DNA from: Bacteroidia bacterium
GTDB lineage: Bacteria; Bacteroidota; Bacteroidia; B-17B0; Aurantibacillaceae
Direction of reading: 5' to 3'
DNA: 35,321 bases
NCBI GenBank assembly: GCA_016787445.1
Contig: JAEUTQ010000026.1
Coordinates: 1-35,321 of the forward strand
Made by a program: the position numbers and the translations under genes. Shown piece by piece: positions 1 through 8,968 of this stretch. The notes under the pieces are model-generated. The model was not told where the DNA came from. It searched no databases and saw nothing but the letters and a program-made list of their open reading frames with translations. Position 1 is the first letter of the stretch. Every line of letters starts with the position of its first letter.

Positions 1-480
1 AAACAAAACCGCTTGTAATAAATCAAAATCCAAATCGGCATGTAAAAGTTCATTAATGTAATTATAATCACCCTTAAAATATTGTTTGCGCGGATAAATC
101 ACCATTTTAACGGAATCCTTCGTAATCAGGATTTTTGCCACTTCTACTCCCAATAAGTATTGAATAGAAACCAGCATAGCACTGTCTTTGCGGATTCGCA
201 CCTTAATATCAAAGCTTTCTTCCTTACCATCAATGTTCGCATCTACATTCGCCTTCGCATATACCCAATCATAATTAAATTCACTTTCACGAATATGTTT
301 TATAAGCGTTTTTGAATTTTTAAAATCAAGCTTGCATCGCTCGTTAACTGTATCGGCAACTACAGCAACATTGTCTTTCTTATTCATTTTCTTTTTCGAC
401 TTACAGCTGCTAACAGAAGTCAGCAGTAGCAAGCCTGCTACAAGAAACTGAATTGTATTTATAAAAAGACGCTTAGTCAT
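1..480 (-). CDS. DUF4292-type lipoprotein, C-terminus cut off by window edge
   Basis: The reading frame starts with ATG at base 480 and runs off the left edge after 160 codons with no stop. The N-terminus is a lipoprotein signal: a hydrophobic stretch to about residue 22, then lipobox VSSC with Cys26, followed by a lysine-rich tail. The mature part has alternating beta-strand segments such as FDIKVRIRKDSAMLVSI, which resembles DUF4292 proteins and loosely the LolA/LolB fold. DUF4292 proteins usually sit beside a TPR protein and an EnvC-type hydrolase in Bacteroidota, which fits the upstream neighbour here. Its start lies inside the end of the TPR gene (8-bp overlap ATGACTAA), so the two are probably translationally coupled. 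The family assignment is from memory of the pattern; a lipoprotein-trafficking role is only inference. Confidence 0.75.
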   Translation of the reverse strand, partial: MTKRLFINTIQFLVAGLLLLTSVSSCKSKKKMNKKDNVAVVADTVNERCKLDFKNSKTLIKHIRESEFNYDWVYAKANVDANIDGKEESFDIKVRIRKDSAMLVSIQYLLGVEVAKILITKDSVKMVIYPRKQYFKGDYNYINELLHADLDFDLLQAVLF

Positions 481-2215
481 TTACCTTCTTTTCACTGATT
501 TTTTTCTGCAGCTCTTCCGATTTAGCACCGTTTTCCTGTGCTGCTTTCCAATACTTAACCGCTTCATCAATTCTGTTTAAACGAAACAATACATCGCCGT
601 AATGCTCTAGAATCCCGGGACGCTTCGAGCCCAATTTAATAGCTAACGACAACCACTCTTCCGACTCCTTATATTTCTTCTGCTGGTACAGAATCCATGC
701 ATAGGTATCGATAAAACTCGGATTGTTCGGAGAAATTTGATTGCTTCGCTTAGATAAAGTTTCCGCGCGATCCAGTTTTTCCTTTCGTAACGACAAATAA
801 TAACTGTAATTGTTCAACACATAGGCGTTATCAGGATCAATTTTTAGAGCGTCTTCATACGCTTTGTCTGATTTTTCAAATTGACCGGTGTATTGATAGG
901 CGTCGCCCAAATTAGAATAAAACTCCAGCATCATCTTTTTATTATCGTATACAAATTCTAATCCATCATTAAATGATTCAATAGCCTTGTTATAATTTCT
1001 TAATTGAATATTGGCGTATCCGTTTATATAATATGGAAATGGTTGGTTAGGAAAAAGCTCAATTGCTATTGCAGAATGGCGCTCGAGAGAATCCAATTGA
1101 TTTAATTCTGATTCTACATTCAGTAACTGGTCCCAAATAGCATAACGGTTTTTGTCGTTACGCGCAGCTATAAGATAATGGTCGCGGGCTTCTTCAATTT
1201 TTTTATCGCGGTATAGAAAATCAGCGTAAATACTATGGGCTTCCGGCGCGACAGGATGAACCTTTAACATGATCTCACAAAGCTCATATCCCTTTGCAAC
1301 ATAATTTGAATATTGCTCCGAAATCGAGTAATAAGAAAGTAAAATGTCGAGCTTGGTTCTTACGCCTAAATCCGGATTCGCAAATGCCAATTTAAATTCT
1401 TCGTGTGCTTTCTCTGCATTATTTTGTTCTTTATAGTAATTCGCTAATGCTAAATGCACCAATGGACTTCCCGGATCAATACTTAAAATTTTATCGTATA
1501 CTTCCTTAGCCTTATTAAATTGCTTTGTGTCCTCATAATGCTCAGCCAAATAATAATGATAGCGCGACTCGGAAGGATTCGTGGAAATTAAACGTTTCAA
1601 TTCTTGTTCTGCATCATTAGCCTTTCCTTGCTCTTTTAATAATTTTATTTTATTGACGATAAATGTTTCGTTGGTGCCATAACGCTTTTCCAAATCTTCA
1701 TAAATCTTAAATGCTTTCGAAAAATTTTGGCCCATGGCGTAAGAGATGGCCATGGATTCCATAAAATCACTTCGTGAAGGAAAAATTTTTATCAATCTTT
1801 CATACGCTTCTGCCGCCTGTAAATATTCCTTTTTGTAATTAAGTCCGTCGATATACGATAAATGATACCATTGATTTTTGGGATCGGCATCAATGCACTC
1901 CTTCGCCAATTTAATGGATTCGTCTACTCGTCCTGTTAACCGGTAAAGATTTGCTAATTCGTATTTAACAGGAACACTGGTGGGATCCATTTTTAAACAC
2001 TGCACAAAGGTAGCTTCTGCCTGCTCTATTTTTCCGCTCAAGCGTTTTGTACAGCCATCGATGTAAAGGTTTTCGAAAACGATTTGTGTTTTTTCGTCAA
2101 GACCCTTCTTCCCCTTATCCTTACCCGATACACTTGCACTTGTTTTGCAACCCAACAACAGGAGAAGTGGAACTAATACTCCTACAACGAAACTATATGA
2201 GATGTAATTACGCAA
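473..2215 (-). CDS. TPR-repeat outer-envelope lipoprotein
   Basis: This 580-residue protein has a lipoprotein signal: hydrophobic residues 7-21, then LLGC with Cys23. The rest, from about residue 45 to 565, is a chain of tetratricopeptide repeats, visible as repeated helix pairs with motifs such as AYEDALKIDPDNAYVLNNYSY and AKEVYDKILSIDPGSPL. TPR solenoids bind other proteins, so this is probably a scaffold anchored by lipid to the outer membrane, facing the periplasm. The start is TTG at 2215: the codon just upstream in frame is a stop (TAA) and no ATG occurs before the signal peptide. The start overlaps the stop of the nucleotidyltransferase gene by 8 bp (TTGCGTAA), mirroring the 8-bp overlap with the next gene downstream. 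The partner is unknown. Confidence 0.88.
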   Translation of the reverse strand: MRNYISYSFVVGVLVPLLLLLGCKTSASVSGKDKGKKGLDEKTQIVFENLYIDGCTKRLSGKIEQAEATFVQCLKMDPTSVPVKYELANLYRLTGRVDESIKLAKECIDADPKNQWYHLSYIDGLNYKKEYLQAAEAYERLIKIFPSRSDFMESMAISYAMGQNFSKAFKIYEDLEKRYGTNETFIVNKIKLLKEQGKANDAEQELKRLISTNPSESRYHYYLAEHYEDTKQFNKAKEVYDKILSIDPGSPLVHLALANYYKEQNNAEKAHEEFKLAFANPDLGVRTKLDILLSYYSISEQYSNYVAKGYELCEIMLKVHPVAPEAHSIYADFLYRDKKIEEARDHYLIAARNDKNRYAIWDQLLNVESELNQLDSLERHSAIAIELFPNQPFPYYINGYANIQLRNYNKAIESFNDGLEFVYDNKKMMLEFYSNLGDAYQYTGQFEKSDKAYEDALKIDPDNAYVLNNYSYYLSLRKEKLDRAETLSKRSNQISPNNPSFIDTYAWILYQQKKYKESEEWLSLAIKLGSKRPGILEHYGDVLFRLNRIDEAVKYWKAAQENGAKSEELQKKISEKKVND

Positions 2216-3218
2216 TTATTTGTGTGTAATCGCTGATGCTTAAATCTAACGGTTTGCCTTTAACCTCTGCGCCTTCTCCCAACATACTATTACTGATATT
2301 GCTATTGATGACTTTAGCAGAAGCTTGAATAATACTGTTAGAAACAATGCTGCTTTCGATGATTGTACCTGCGCCGATACTCACATGCGGACCAACAATA
2401 GAATTTGAAATGCGCACATTATCGCCAATGAAACACGGCTCTATAACTATACTTCCTGTTATCTCAACATTTTTACCGCGTAAAGATGGTTTTCCTTTAT
2501 CAAATTCCAACACGCGTTGATTGGTATAAACTGTCGCGTCTTTATTTCCACAATCCAACCACTCTGTTACTTTTCCCGGTTCGAATTTTATTCCCTTACC
2601 CTTCATGTTTTCAAGAGCGTTGGTCAATTGATATTCGCCTTTTTCTTTAATGTCGTTATCCAACAAGTATTTTAATTCCTTTTTAAGATTATCGCCGTCT
2701 TTAAAATAGTAAATACCAATAATGGCTAAATCACTTACAAAATCAGCAGGTTTCTCTACAAAATCAGTAATTACCCCGCTGTTATTTAATTTTACAACAC
2801 CAAACTGACGAGGGTCTTCGATTTTTTGTACCCAGATAACTCCTTCTTTCTCGGTATCCATTACAAAGTCGGCTTTAAACAAAGTATCTGCAAATGCAAC
2901 GACTGTTTTTCCGGTTATAGAATCGGCAGCACACATGATTGCATGCGCAGTTCCCAATGCTTTATCTTGATAATAGATGCTTCCTTTTGCGCCTTGTCCT
3001 TCGGCAATTTTAATCAGGTTTTGTTCAACCTCTTTGCCAAAATCCGGACCAATCACATAGGCAATTTCTTCTACTTTTTGTCCGCAAACTTTTGTAATAT
3101 CTTCTACTAATCGTTGAACGATAGGCTTGCCGGCTACATTGATTAATGGCTTTGGTACAGTTAAGGTATGCGGACGCATACGCTTGCCTTTGCCTGCCAT
3201 TGGTATAATAATACGCAT
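2208..3218 (-). CDS. sugar-1-phosphate nucleotidyltransferase with C-terminal left-handed beta-helix
   Basis: The protein (336 residues) joins a nucleoside triphosphate and a sugar-1-phosphate to give an NDP-sugar. The N-terminal Rossmann-like domain carries the family signature GKGKRMRP (residues 9-16) followed by TVPKP (20-24), with Lys23 the expected phosphate-binding lysine. The fold continues to about residue 240. Residues about 248-325 are hexapeptide repeats (IGDNVRISNSIVGPHVSIGAG) that form a left-handed beta-helix, as in GlmU-like or archaeal-type bifunctional enzymes. It resembles glucose-1-phosphate thymidylyltransferases, but sugar and nucleotide cannot be told from the sequence. 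Its end overlaps the TPR gene start by 8 bp. A perfect TAnnTTTG element lies 22 bases upstream of its ATG. Confidence 0.87.
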   Translation of the reverse strand: MRIIIPMAGKGKRMRPHTLTVPKPLINVAGKPIVQRLVEDITKVCGQKVEEIAYVIGPDFGKEVEQNLIKIAEGQGAKGSIYYQDKALGTAHAIMCAADSITGKTVVAFADTLFKADFVMDTEKEGVIWVQKIEDPRQFGVVKLNNSGVITDFVEKPADFVSDLAIIGIYYFKDGDNLKKELKYLLDNDIKEKGEYQLTNALENMKGKGIKFEPGKVTEWLDCGNKDATVYTNQRVLEFDKGKPSLRGKNVEITGSIVIEPCFIGDNVRISNSIVGPHVSIGAGTIIESSIVSNSIIQASAKVINSNISNSMLGEGAEVKGKPLDLSISDYTQIIA

Positions 3219-3240
3219 AGGAACTTGTTTAGTTAAACTA

Positions 3241-3248
3241 CAAAATTA
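3241..3248 (-). promoter_or_regulatory. candidate -7 promoter element for the nucleotidyltransferase operon
   Basis: Read on the minus strand this is TAATTTTG, a perfect match to the Bacteroidota -7 consensus TAnnTTTG, and it lies 22 bases before the nucleotidyltransferase ATG. No convincing -33 TTG is at the usual 19-21 base spacing, so the site is supported by the -7 match and its position only. Confidence 0.45.
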
Positions 3249-3305
3249 AGAGAATAAATGGGAATGAAAAGTGAAACAAACCCTAAATGATTAAGAACTG
3301 AATGT

Positions 3306-4016
3306 TTATATTTTAGTGGGATTCAGCAACTGAATTAGAGCCTCGGGCTCAGAGGCATTTTCTAAAGAAAACTCTCCTATTTTAGTTCGGCATAATTTTG
3401 TTAAATGAGCGCCGCTATTGAGCGCTAATCCTAAGTCGCGGGCAATGCTGCGGATGTAAGTTCCCTTGCTGCATACAATTCTAAAATCCAATTCAGGAAG
3501 TTGCAAACGGGTTATTTCGAATTCATAAATTTCAATAGGTTTTGCCTTCAATTCTACTTCTTCCCCCTTACGAGCCAACTCATACGAACGCTTTCCATTC
3601 ACCATTACCGCACTAAAGATGGGCGGCACTTGTTCCTGCTTTCCAATAAATGTAGTGACTGCTTCCTTTACTAATTCCTGGGTAATGTGTTCTGTTGGAT
3701 AAACTTTGTCGACAGGTTTCTCCAAATCGTAACACGGTGTTGTTGCCCCAATGAAAAAAGTGCCGGTGTATTCCTTCGGCAAATCCTGAAATTTTTGAAT
3801 TTCCTTGGTTTTTTTTCCTGTACACACAATTAATAAACCCGTTGCTAAAGGATCTAAAGTACCAGCATGTCCAATTTTCAGATGCACAAATTTTCCATCT
3901 AAAAACATAGACGGATGTCTTTTCAAGCCATACTTCAATTTGTTTACCGCCTGAAAGGAAGTCCAGCCCAGTGGTTTATTCACCAATAATATTTCGCCCG
4001 AATAAAAATTATGCAT
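3306..4016 (-). CDS. truB: tRNA pseudouridine(55) synthase TruB
   Basis: TruB converts uridine 55 in the T-loop of tRNAs to pseudouridine. The catalytic motif GHAGTLDPLATGLL lies at residues 49-62, with the nucleophile Asp55. The start has the usual LLVNKPLGWTSFQAVNKLK segment (residues 10-28), and SKGTYIRSIARDLG in the C-terminal half is the conserved RNA-binding block. At 236 residues it is a normal short bacterial form lacking an extended PUA domain. Its ATG overlaps the uppP stop by one base (TAATG), so it is the third gene of a DUF3098-uppP-truB operon. This order is common in Bacteroidota. Confidence 0.95.
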   Translation of the reverse strand: MHNFYSGEILLVNKPLGWTSFQAVNKLKYGLKRHPSMFLDGKFVHLKIGHAGTLDPLATGLLIVCTGKKTKEIQKFQDLPKEYTGTFFIGATTPCYDLEKPVDKVYPTEHITQELVKEAVTTFIGKQEQVPPIFSAVMVNGKRSYELARKGEEVELKAKPIEIYEFEITRLQLPELDFRIVCSKGTYIRSIARDLGLALNSGAHLTKLCRTKIGEFSLENASEPEALIQLLNPTKI

Positions 4017-4810
4017 TACACGATGCTTAATGGAACTTTAAGCAAATACAATAGAATAATAATGGCGCCGGCAACAATGCGATACCATCCAAATCCTTTA
4101 AAACCGTGTTTGTTTAATACGCCAATAAAAAATTTAATCGCCAAAATAGCCACAATAAAAGCTACAATGTTCCCGAATACAAGTAATGAAACTTCATGTT
4201 GATTCAATACAAATCCCTCTTTGTAAAAATCCAGTAATTTTTTTGCCGTGGCAGCAAACATGGTTGGAACCGCCAGAAAAAAAGAAAATTCAGCAGCATT
4301 TTTACGGGTTAAGTGTTGTGACATACCCCCAACAATCGTTGCGCCACTTCTACTGATGCCCGGGAACAAGGCAATACACTGAAACAAACCAATTTTTAAA
4401 GCTTTCATCATTGTGATATCCTCTTCAGCATCCAAACTATTCTTCGAAAACCATTTATCTACAAATAGTAAAATAATTCCTCCAACAAATAGCGCTACTG
4501 CCACTCCAAACACATTTTCAAGAGCCGCGTCAATATAATCGCCCAACAATAAACCGGCAATGGCTGCAGGTATAAACGCCACGATGAGTTTGATATAGAA
4601 ATTAACTGATTTAAAGAACCGCTTATAATACATCACCACTACCGAAAGTATCGCTCCGAGTTGAATGGCCACTGTAAACAATTTTACAAATGGCGTTGCT
4701 TCTATTCCCAAAAGCGCAGTAGCAATCATCATGTGTCCGGTTGATGACACAGGTAAAAATTCGGTTAAGCCCTCAATAAAGGCAATGAAAAAAGCATCCC
4801 AAAACGACAT
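4016..4810 (-). CDS. uppP: undecaprenyl-diphosphatase UppP (BacA family)
   Basis: UppP is an integral membrane phosphatase that dephosphorylates undecaprenyl pyrophosphate to the monophosphate carrier used for peptidoglycan and surface polysaccharides. Both family motifs are present: [15 protein letters not shown] (residues 13-27), holding Glu13, Glu17 and His26, and [10 protein letters not shown] (150-159), holding Arg154. These correspond to the catalytic residues of the E. coli enzyme. The 264 residues contain about eight hydrophobic segments, as expected. The gene is 11 bases after DUF3098 and overlaps truB by one base. Because it lies divergently beside a polysaccharide operon with a WecA-like enzyme, it may recycle the carrier for that pathway as well as for cell wall. 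Confidence 0.96.
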   Translation of the reverse strand: MSFWDAFFIAFIEGLTEFLPVSSTGHMMIATALLGIEATPFVKLFTVAIQLGAILSVVVMYYKRFFKSVNFYIKLIVAFIPAAIAGLLLGDYIDAALENVFGVAVALFVGGIILLFVDKWFSKNSLDAEEDITMMKALKIGLFQCIALFPGISRSGATIVGGMSQHLTRKNAAEFSFFLAVPTMFAATAKKLLDFYKEGFVLNQHEVSLLVFGNIVAFIVAILAIKFFIGVLNKHGFKGFGWYRIVAGAIIILLYLLKVPLSIV

Positions 4811-4821
4811 GTATGAGCCTT

Positions 4822-5058
4822 TTATTTAGAAGTTTCCTGAGTTGATTTCGGGCGCCACATGATGCCGAAAATAACAGCTACAAATCCAATTAAGCACACA
4901 ATCGGAGCAATAGTAATACGCTGAGTATCGAATATAGCCGGATTAAAAACATTAGGGTCTTCGCTTCCGCCGCCAATCATTAATAAATACCCAAGGCCAA
5001 TGAGAATAAGACCTGCCAGGAATAAAATATAGTTTTGTTTTGAAAAAGTTGATTTCAT
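4822..5058 (-). CDS. DUF3098 small membrane protein
   Basis: This 78-residue protein has two predicted transmembrane segments, about residues 11-29 ([20 protein letters not shown]) and 49-68 ([20 protein letters not shown]), separated by a short loop with SEDPNVFNP. Size, topology and position match DUF3098 proteins, which in Bacteroidota usually lie between ftsX and uppP. No function is known to me. Here it is the first gene of its operon: the expected ftsX is absent upstream, where gmd is transcribed in the opposite direction. The family call rests on length, hydropathy and context. Confidence 0.8.
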   Translation of the reverse strand: MKSTFSKQNYILFLAGLILIGLGYLLMIGGGSEDPNVFNPAIFDTQRITIAPIVCLIGFVAVIFGIMWRPKSTQETSK

Positions 5059-5107
5059 TGTAAAATTTCTCCGGTTTTTCGCCTTTTTACATGCGCTCCG
5101 GGCAATG

Positions 5108-5115
5108 CAAATCTA
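5108..5115 (-). promoter_or_regulatory. candidate -7 promoter element for DUF3098-uppP-truB
   Basis: On the minus strand this reads TAGATTTG, a perfect TAnnTTTG match, 49 bases before the DUF3098 ATG. A TTG lies about 22 bases further upstream (minus strand, near 5138-5140), slightly longer than the usual spacing. The divergent gmd promoter must share this 149-base gap. Confidence 0.5.
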
Positions 5116-5161
5116 ATAAATTAATTGGCTTTAATGACAAGGCATTTCCGTTAATTTTTCG

Positions 5162-5169
5162 TAATATTG
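5162..5169 (+). promoter_or_regulatory. weak candidate -7 element for the gmd operon
   Basis: TAATATTG differs from TAnnTTTG at one position and lies 38 bases before the gmd ATG. No TTG sits at proper spacing upstream, so the assignment is weak. The same octamer precedes tRNA-Asn in this window, there with a good -33 element. Confidence 0.3.
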
Positions 5170-5207
5170 CTATTTACATTCATTTACAAAAAGGACTATA
5201 AACCCCT

Positions 5208-6296
5208 ATGGCAAAAATTGCATTAATTACAGGTGTTACCGGACAAGACGGTGCTTATTTAGCAGAATTATTATTGAGTAAAGGTTACCAGGTTCATGGC
5301 ATAAAACGTCGCAGTTCCTTGTTTAATACCGATCGTATCGATCATTTATATCAGGATTTACATGAGAAAAACGTGCATTTCAAATTACACTATGGCGATT
5401 TAACGGATAGCACGAACCTCATTCGTATTATTCAGGAGGTACAGCCAACTGAAATTTACAATCTTGCCGCGCAATCACATGTGAAAGTTAGTTTTGAAAC
5501 CCCAGAATATACAGCCAACGCCGATGCGATTGGTGCGCTTCGCATTTTAGAGGCCATTCGTATCCTTGGTCTTGAGAAAAAAACAAAGTTTTACCAGGCA
5601 GGTACTTCCGAAATGTTTGGATTGGTACAGGAAATACCTCAAAAAGAAACCACTCCGTTTTATCCGCGTAGTCCGTATGGCGTTGCAAAAGTTTATGCTT
5701 ATTGGATTACGAAAAATTACCGTGAATCATATGGCATTTTTGCTGCCAATGGAATTTTATTTAACCATGAGAGTCCGGTGAGAGGTGAAACATTTGTAAC
5801 ACGTAAAATTACCCGTGCCGCCGCGAAAATAAGCTTAGGTATGCAGGAAAAATTATTCTTAGGTAATTTGGATGCTGAACGTGATTGGGGACATGCACAG
5901 GATTACGTTGAAGGCATGTGGTTGATGTTACAACAAAAAGAAGCGGATGACTTTGTTTTGGCAACCGGTAAAAAAATTACCGTAAGAAAATTTGTTGAGA
6001 TGTCATTTGGTGAAGTTGGTATTTCTATTGAATGGAAAGGTGAAGGCGTAAATGAAAAAGGATATAACAAGGCCACCGGAAAAGCCATTGTGGAAATTGA
6101 TGAAAAATATTTCCGTCCGGCTGAAGTTGATTTATTGATTGGCGATGCTACCAAAGCAAAAACCATTTTAGGATGGGAACCAAAACGCAGCGTTGAGCAA
6201 TTGTGTAAAGAAATGATGGCAAGCGATCTTGAATTGTTTAAGCGCGATAAATATTTATTAGAAGGCGGTCACAAAGTTTTAAATTATAAAGAATAA
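5208..6296 (+). CDS. gmd: GDP-mannose 4,6-dehydratase
   Basis: Gmd converts GDP-D-mannose to GDP-4-keto-6-deoxymannose, the first step to GDP-L-fucose and related deoxy sugars. It is an extended short-chain dehydrogenase: the NADP-binding glycine motif GVTGQDG spans residues 9-15, AGTSEMFG spans 131-138 (Thr133, Glu135), and the catalytic YGVAK places Tyr157 and Lys161. These match the E. coli residues shifted by one. The length of 362 is normal. It is the first gene of a six-gene rightward operon, and fcl, the next enzyme of the pathway, is two genes downstream. The mannose-1-phosphate guanylyltransferase that supplies GDP-mannose is not in the window. Confidence 0.96.
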   Translation: MAKIALITGVTGQDGAYLAELLLSKGYQVHGIKRRSSLFNTDRIDHLYQDLHEKNVHFKLHYGDLTDSTNLIRIIQEVQPTEIYNLAAQSHVKVSFETPEYTANADAIGALRILEAIRILGLEKKTKFYQAGTSEMFGLVQEIPQKETTPFYPRSPYGVAKVYAYWITKNYRESYGIFAANGILFNHESPVRGETFVTRKITRAAAKISLGMQEKLFLGNLDAERDWGHAQDYVEGMWLMLQQKEADDFVLATGKKITVRKFVEMSFGEVGISIEWKGEGVNEKGYNKATGKAIVEIDEKYFRPAEVDLLIGDATKAKTILGWEPKRSVEQLCKEMMASDLELFKRDKYLLEGGHKVLNYKE

Positions 6297-6312
6297 TTTT
6301 TCAAATTTCTAT

Positions 6313-8010
6313 ATGAAACAGCTGTTTTTATTGTTTTTTACACTCACTTTACTTAACAGTACATCTCAAGAAGCTTTTAATTTAGATTCGCCTGACCCGG
6401 CGGGAAAAGCTAATTTAGATTTAATCAGTTTAACGAAATCGGCGAGCGGAATGGAAGCTATTTGGCTTTATCGTCCCGTTGCTTTTGTTACCACAGAAAA
6501 TGAAGAGGTAAAAAGAGATAAGGTTTACAAAAAAAGCCCAGCTGCGTGTACTGGAGAATCACACACGGTTGATGGAAAAGTAATCAGTGAATGCGACGGC
6601 GATAAATCCATTGCCTATGCCACCAGTCTTTATGTAATTATTAAGCAATCTTTAACTGCACAAGGGAAAAATAACGGTAATCCTGTTGTAACACCTATTG
6701 CGCTTAGATATTTTAAGTCAGGATTAAAATATACAGCGGAGTTTCCGGAGGCTATTCCATTCTTTACTTCTCAAAAAATTAATGTTGATTACAACATGAG
6801 CAACATTAATCAATGTGCAGCTCTTACCGATGCTGAAAAAGCACTTGTTACAAAAATATTCATCAAGCAACATATGTTTGTTTACAATTTAGGTCCTGTT
6901 AACGACCCAAGTGATCCATATGATAAAATGGTTGCAGATTTAATGGCTTTTAAAGACGGCAGTATGTTAGGGCCGAAAATTCCGGAAAATCATGCCTTCA
7001 AGTTTAGTTATGAAATTGGTGATAAAAAATTTATGCTTACCAAGGATAAACGATATAAAAACGAGAACGGAAGCGTTTATTATGTGTGTGATATTACTGA
7101 GCTGAGAAATCCTATTATTATTGACTCTACATTTTCTGCTGATGAAGGTGAATTTAATCAGAGTGTTGTTGTATTTGACGAGAGCATGAAGCCTTGCGGA
7201 ATGTTATTCAATTATACAATTATTAAATATCTTCCAAACAAGCAAGAAGAATTTAGCAGACAAGTCATTTATGTAGGAGCCGATAAAAAAACAATGAAAG
7301 CCTACTTTAAGACAGGGCATTCACGCGGTGGACCGTTAAGCTCGTGTGGGATTAAATACGCCATTAAATACAATGACACTATCTTTTTTGAAAGCTCAAG
7401 TAAAAGAAAAAAAATGCCTGAAATGACTGAGTCATTTGTGCTCACAGCAAATGCTATTCAAAAAACAACACCTGTTGATACCGCTAAACCTTTCTTGGCA
7501 GAGAACATAATGAAAATTGGCCCGGCTCCAACCGACATGTTTGCATTAAGAGGCAACGATAATACTTTCCCTATAGGACAATATAGAAGCGGTGATATAA
7601 AAGTTATTTTCTATCAAGCTAAAGAAGTTCCTATTCCGGGTACTCCCGCCGGAACCGCACAACCAAAAAATTATGGAATCCCGTCTGTTTCTGTATTTAA
7701 GAACAATACACTTATAAGTACTGCGCGTTTCTTCTTTCCATACAACAGTAGCAAACCATTAAGGGCTTCCTATGCATATGGAAATGATAAAACCAAAATC
7801 TTTTTTATGTACTTTGATAATGCACAATCTATTCTAACTGTTAACGGATTAACTGGTGAAATTAAAACTATTGAAGGAAGTGACATTAAATCTGGTTTTA
7901 ATTACTATCAAACACTTGATAAAAAGTATTTTGCCGAACACGACAACTCAATTTTGTTAATTCAGAAAAATTCAACAACTAAGCAGTTCAGATTCGTAAA
8001 AATTTTATAA
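6313..8010 (+). CDS. secreted protein of unknown function between gmd and fcl
   Basis: I do not recognise this 565-residue protein. It starts with a clear signal peptide ([18 protein letters not shown], probably cleaved near residues 18-20) and has no further membrane segment and no type IX sorting domain at the C-terminus. The mature part looks beta-rich, with several cysteines (for example in [15 protein letters not shown] and SSCGIKY) that may form disulfides, and a lysine-rich centre. The last third (from about residue 400) resembles short repeated beta strands, perhaps a small propeller or lectin-like fold, but this is only an impression. Its stop TAA is fused to the fcl ATG as TAATG, so it is translated together with the fucose genes and a role in the surface polysaccharide is suggested by position alone. 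Confidence 0.75.
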   Translation: MKQLFLLFFTLTLLNSTSQEAFNLDSPDPAGKANLDLISLTKSASGMEAIWLYRPVAFVTTENEEVKRDKVYKKSPAACTGESHTVDGKVISECDGDKSIAYATSLYVIIKQSLTAQGKNNGNPVVTPIALRYFKSGLKYTAEFPEAIPFFTSQKINVDYNMSNINQCAALTDAEKALVTKIFIKQHMFVYNLGPVNDPSDPYDKMVADLMAFKDGSMLGPKIPENHAFKFSYEIGDKKFMLTKDKRYKNENGSVYYVCDITELRNPIIIDSTFSADEGEFNQSVVVFDESMKPCGMLFNYTIIKYLPNKQEEFSRQVIYVGADKKTMKAYFKTGHSRGGPLSSCGIKYAIKYNDTIFFESSSKRKKMPEMTESFVLTANAIQKTTPVDTAKPFLAENIMKIGPAPTDMFALRGNDNTFPIGQYRSGDIKVIFYQAKEVPIPGTPAGTAQPKNYGIPSVSVFKNNTLISTARFFFPYNSSKPLRASYAYGNDKTKIFFMYFDNAQSILTVNGLTGEIKTIEGSDIKSGFNYYQTLDKKYFAEHDNSILLIQKNSTTKQFRFVKIL

Positions 8011-8951
8011 TGGAACTCAATTCGAAAATTTATATAGCGGGTCATCGTGGGATGGTAGGCTCTGCCATTCATCGCAACTTGCAAAAAAAGGGTTACACTC
8101 ATTTTGTAACACGCACCTCAGCCGAATTGGATTTAAGAAACCAAAAAGCGGTTGATGATTTTTTTGAAAAAGAAAAACCTGACTACGTTTTTTTAGCAGC
8201 TGCAAAAGTGGGCGGCATACAAGCTAACAATATTTATCGTGCCGATTTTATTTATGAAAATCTCATGATTCAAAACAACGTTGTTCATGCAGCTTATAAA
8301 AACAAAGTAAAGAAGTTAATGTTTCTAGGCTCTTCTTGCATCTATCCTAAACTTGCTCCACAGCCTTTGAAGGAAGAGTATTTATTATCCGGATATCTTG
8401 AAGACACCAACGAACCTTATGCTATCGCAAAAATAGCGGGCATTAAGTTATGCGAGTCGTATAAACGACAATATGGTTGTGATTTTATTTCGGTAATGCC
8501 TACCAATTTATATGGGCCAAACGATAATTATAATTTAAATAATTCGCATGTGCTTCCTGCGCTTATCCGCAAATTTCATGATGCGAAAGAAAAGAAAGAA
8601 CCTTCTGTTGAAATGTGGGGAACCGGAACACCCATGCGGGAATTTCTTCACGCCGACGATATGGCTGATGCCTGTGTGTTTTTAATGAAGAATTATTCGG
8701 GCGACAAATTTGTAAACATTGGAACAGGTGTAGATTTAACCATTAAAGACCTCGCCTTGTTAATCAAAAAAATTGTGGGCTATGAGGGTGAAATCAAACA
8801 TGATCTCACTAAACCAGATGGCACACCAAGAAAATTAATGGATGTGAGCTTCCTTCACAGTTTAGGCTGGAAACATAAGATTGAATTAGAAGAAGGCATT
8901 AAGGCCGTATACGAAGATTTTAAGAAAAAAGAAGGCGTTAAGGTGTGGTAA
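8010..8951 (+). CDS. fcl: GDP-L-fucose synthase
   Basis: The enzyme is a 3,5-epimerase and 4-reductase that turns GDP-4-keto-6-deoxymannose into GDP-L-fucose using NADPH. The glycine motif GHRGMVG lies at residues 11-17, the catalytic region LGSSCIYP at 106-113 with Ser108 and Cys110, YAIAK at 137-141 with Tyr137 and Lys141, and His180 in NNSH. All match E. coli Fcl with a shift of one. The length of 313 residues is normal. The start overlaps the preceding unknown gene by one base (TAATG). Together with gmd it makes this operon able to supply GDP-fucose. Confidence 0.96.
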   Translation: MELNSKIYIAGHRGMVGSAIHRNLQKKGYTHFVTRTSAELDLRNQKAVDDFFEKEKPDYVFLAAAKVGGIQANNIYRADFIYENLMIQNNVVHAAYKNKVKKLMFLGSSCIYPKLAPQPLKEEYLLSGYLEDTNEPYAIAKIAGIKLCESYKRQYGCDFISVMPTNLYGPNDNYNLNNSHVLPALIRKFHDAKEKKEPSVEMWGTGTPMREFLHADDMADACVFLMKNYSGDKFVNIGTGVDLTIKDLALLIKKIVGYEGEIKHDLTKPDGTPRKLMDVSFLHSLGWKHKIELEEGIKAVYEDFKKKEGVKVW

Positions 8952-8968
8952 ACATTTAAACTTACTTG

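Noticed and set aside
4011..4202. Plus-strand frame of 63 residues inside uppP
   Set aside because: It is antisense to a gene with all catalytic motifs and has no features of its own.
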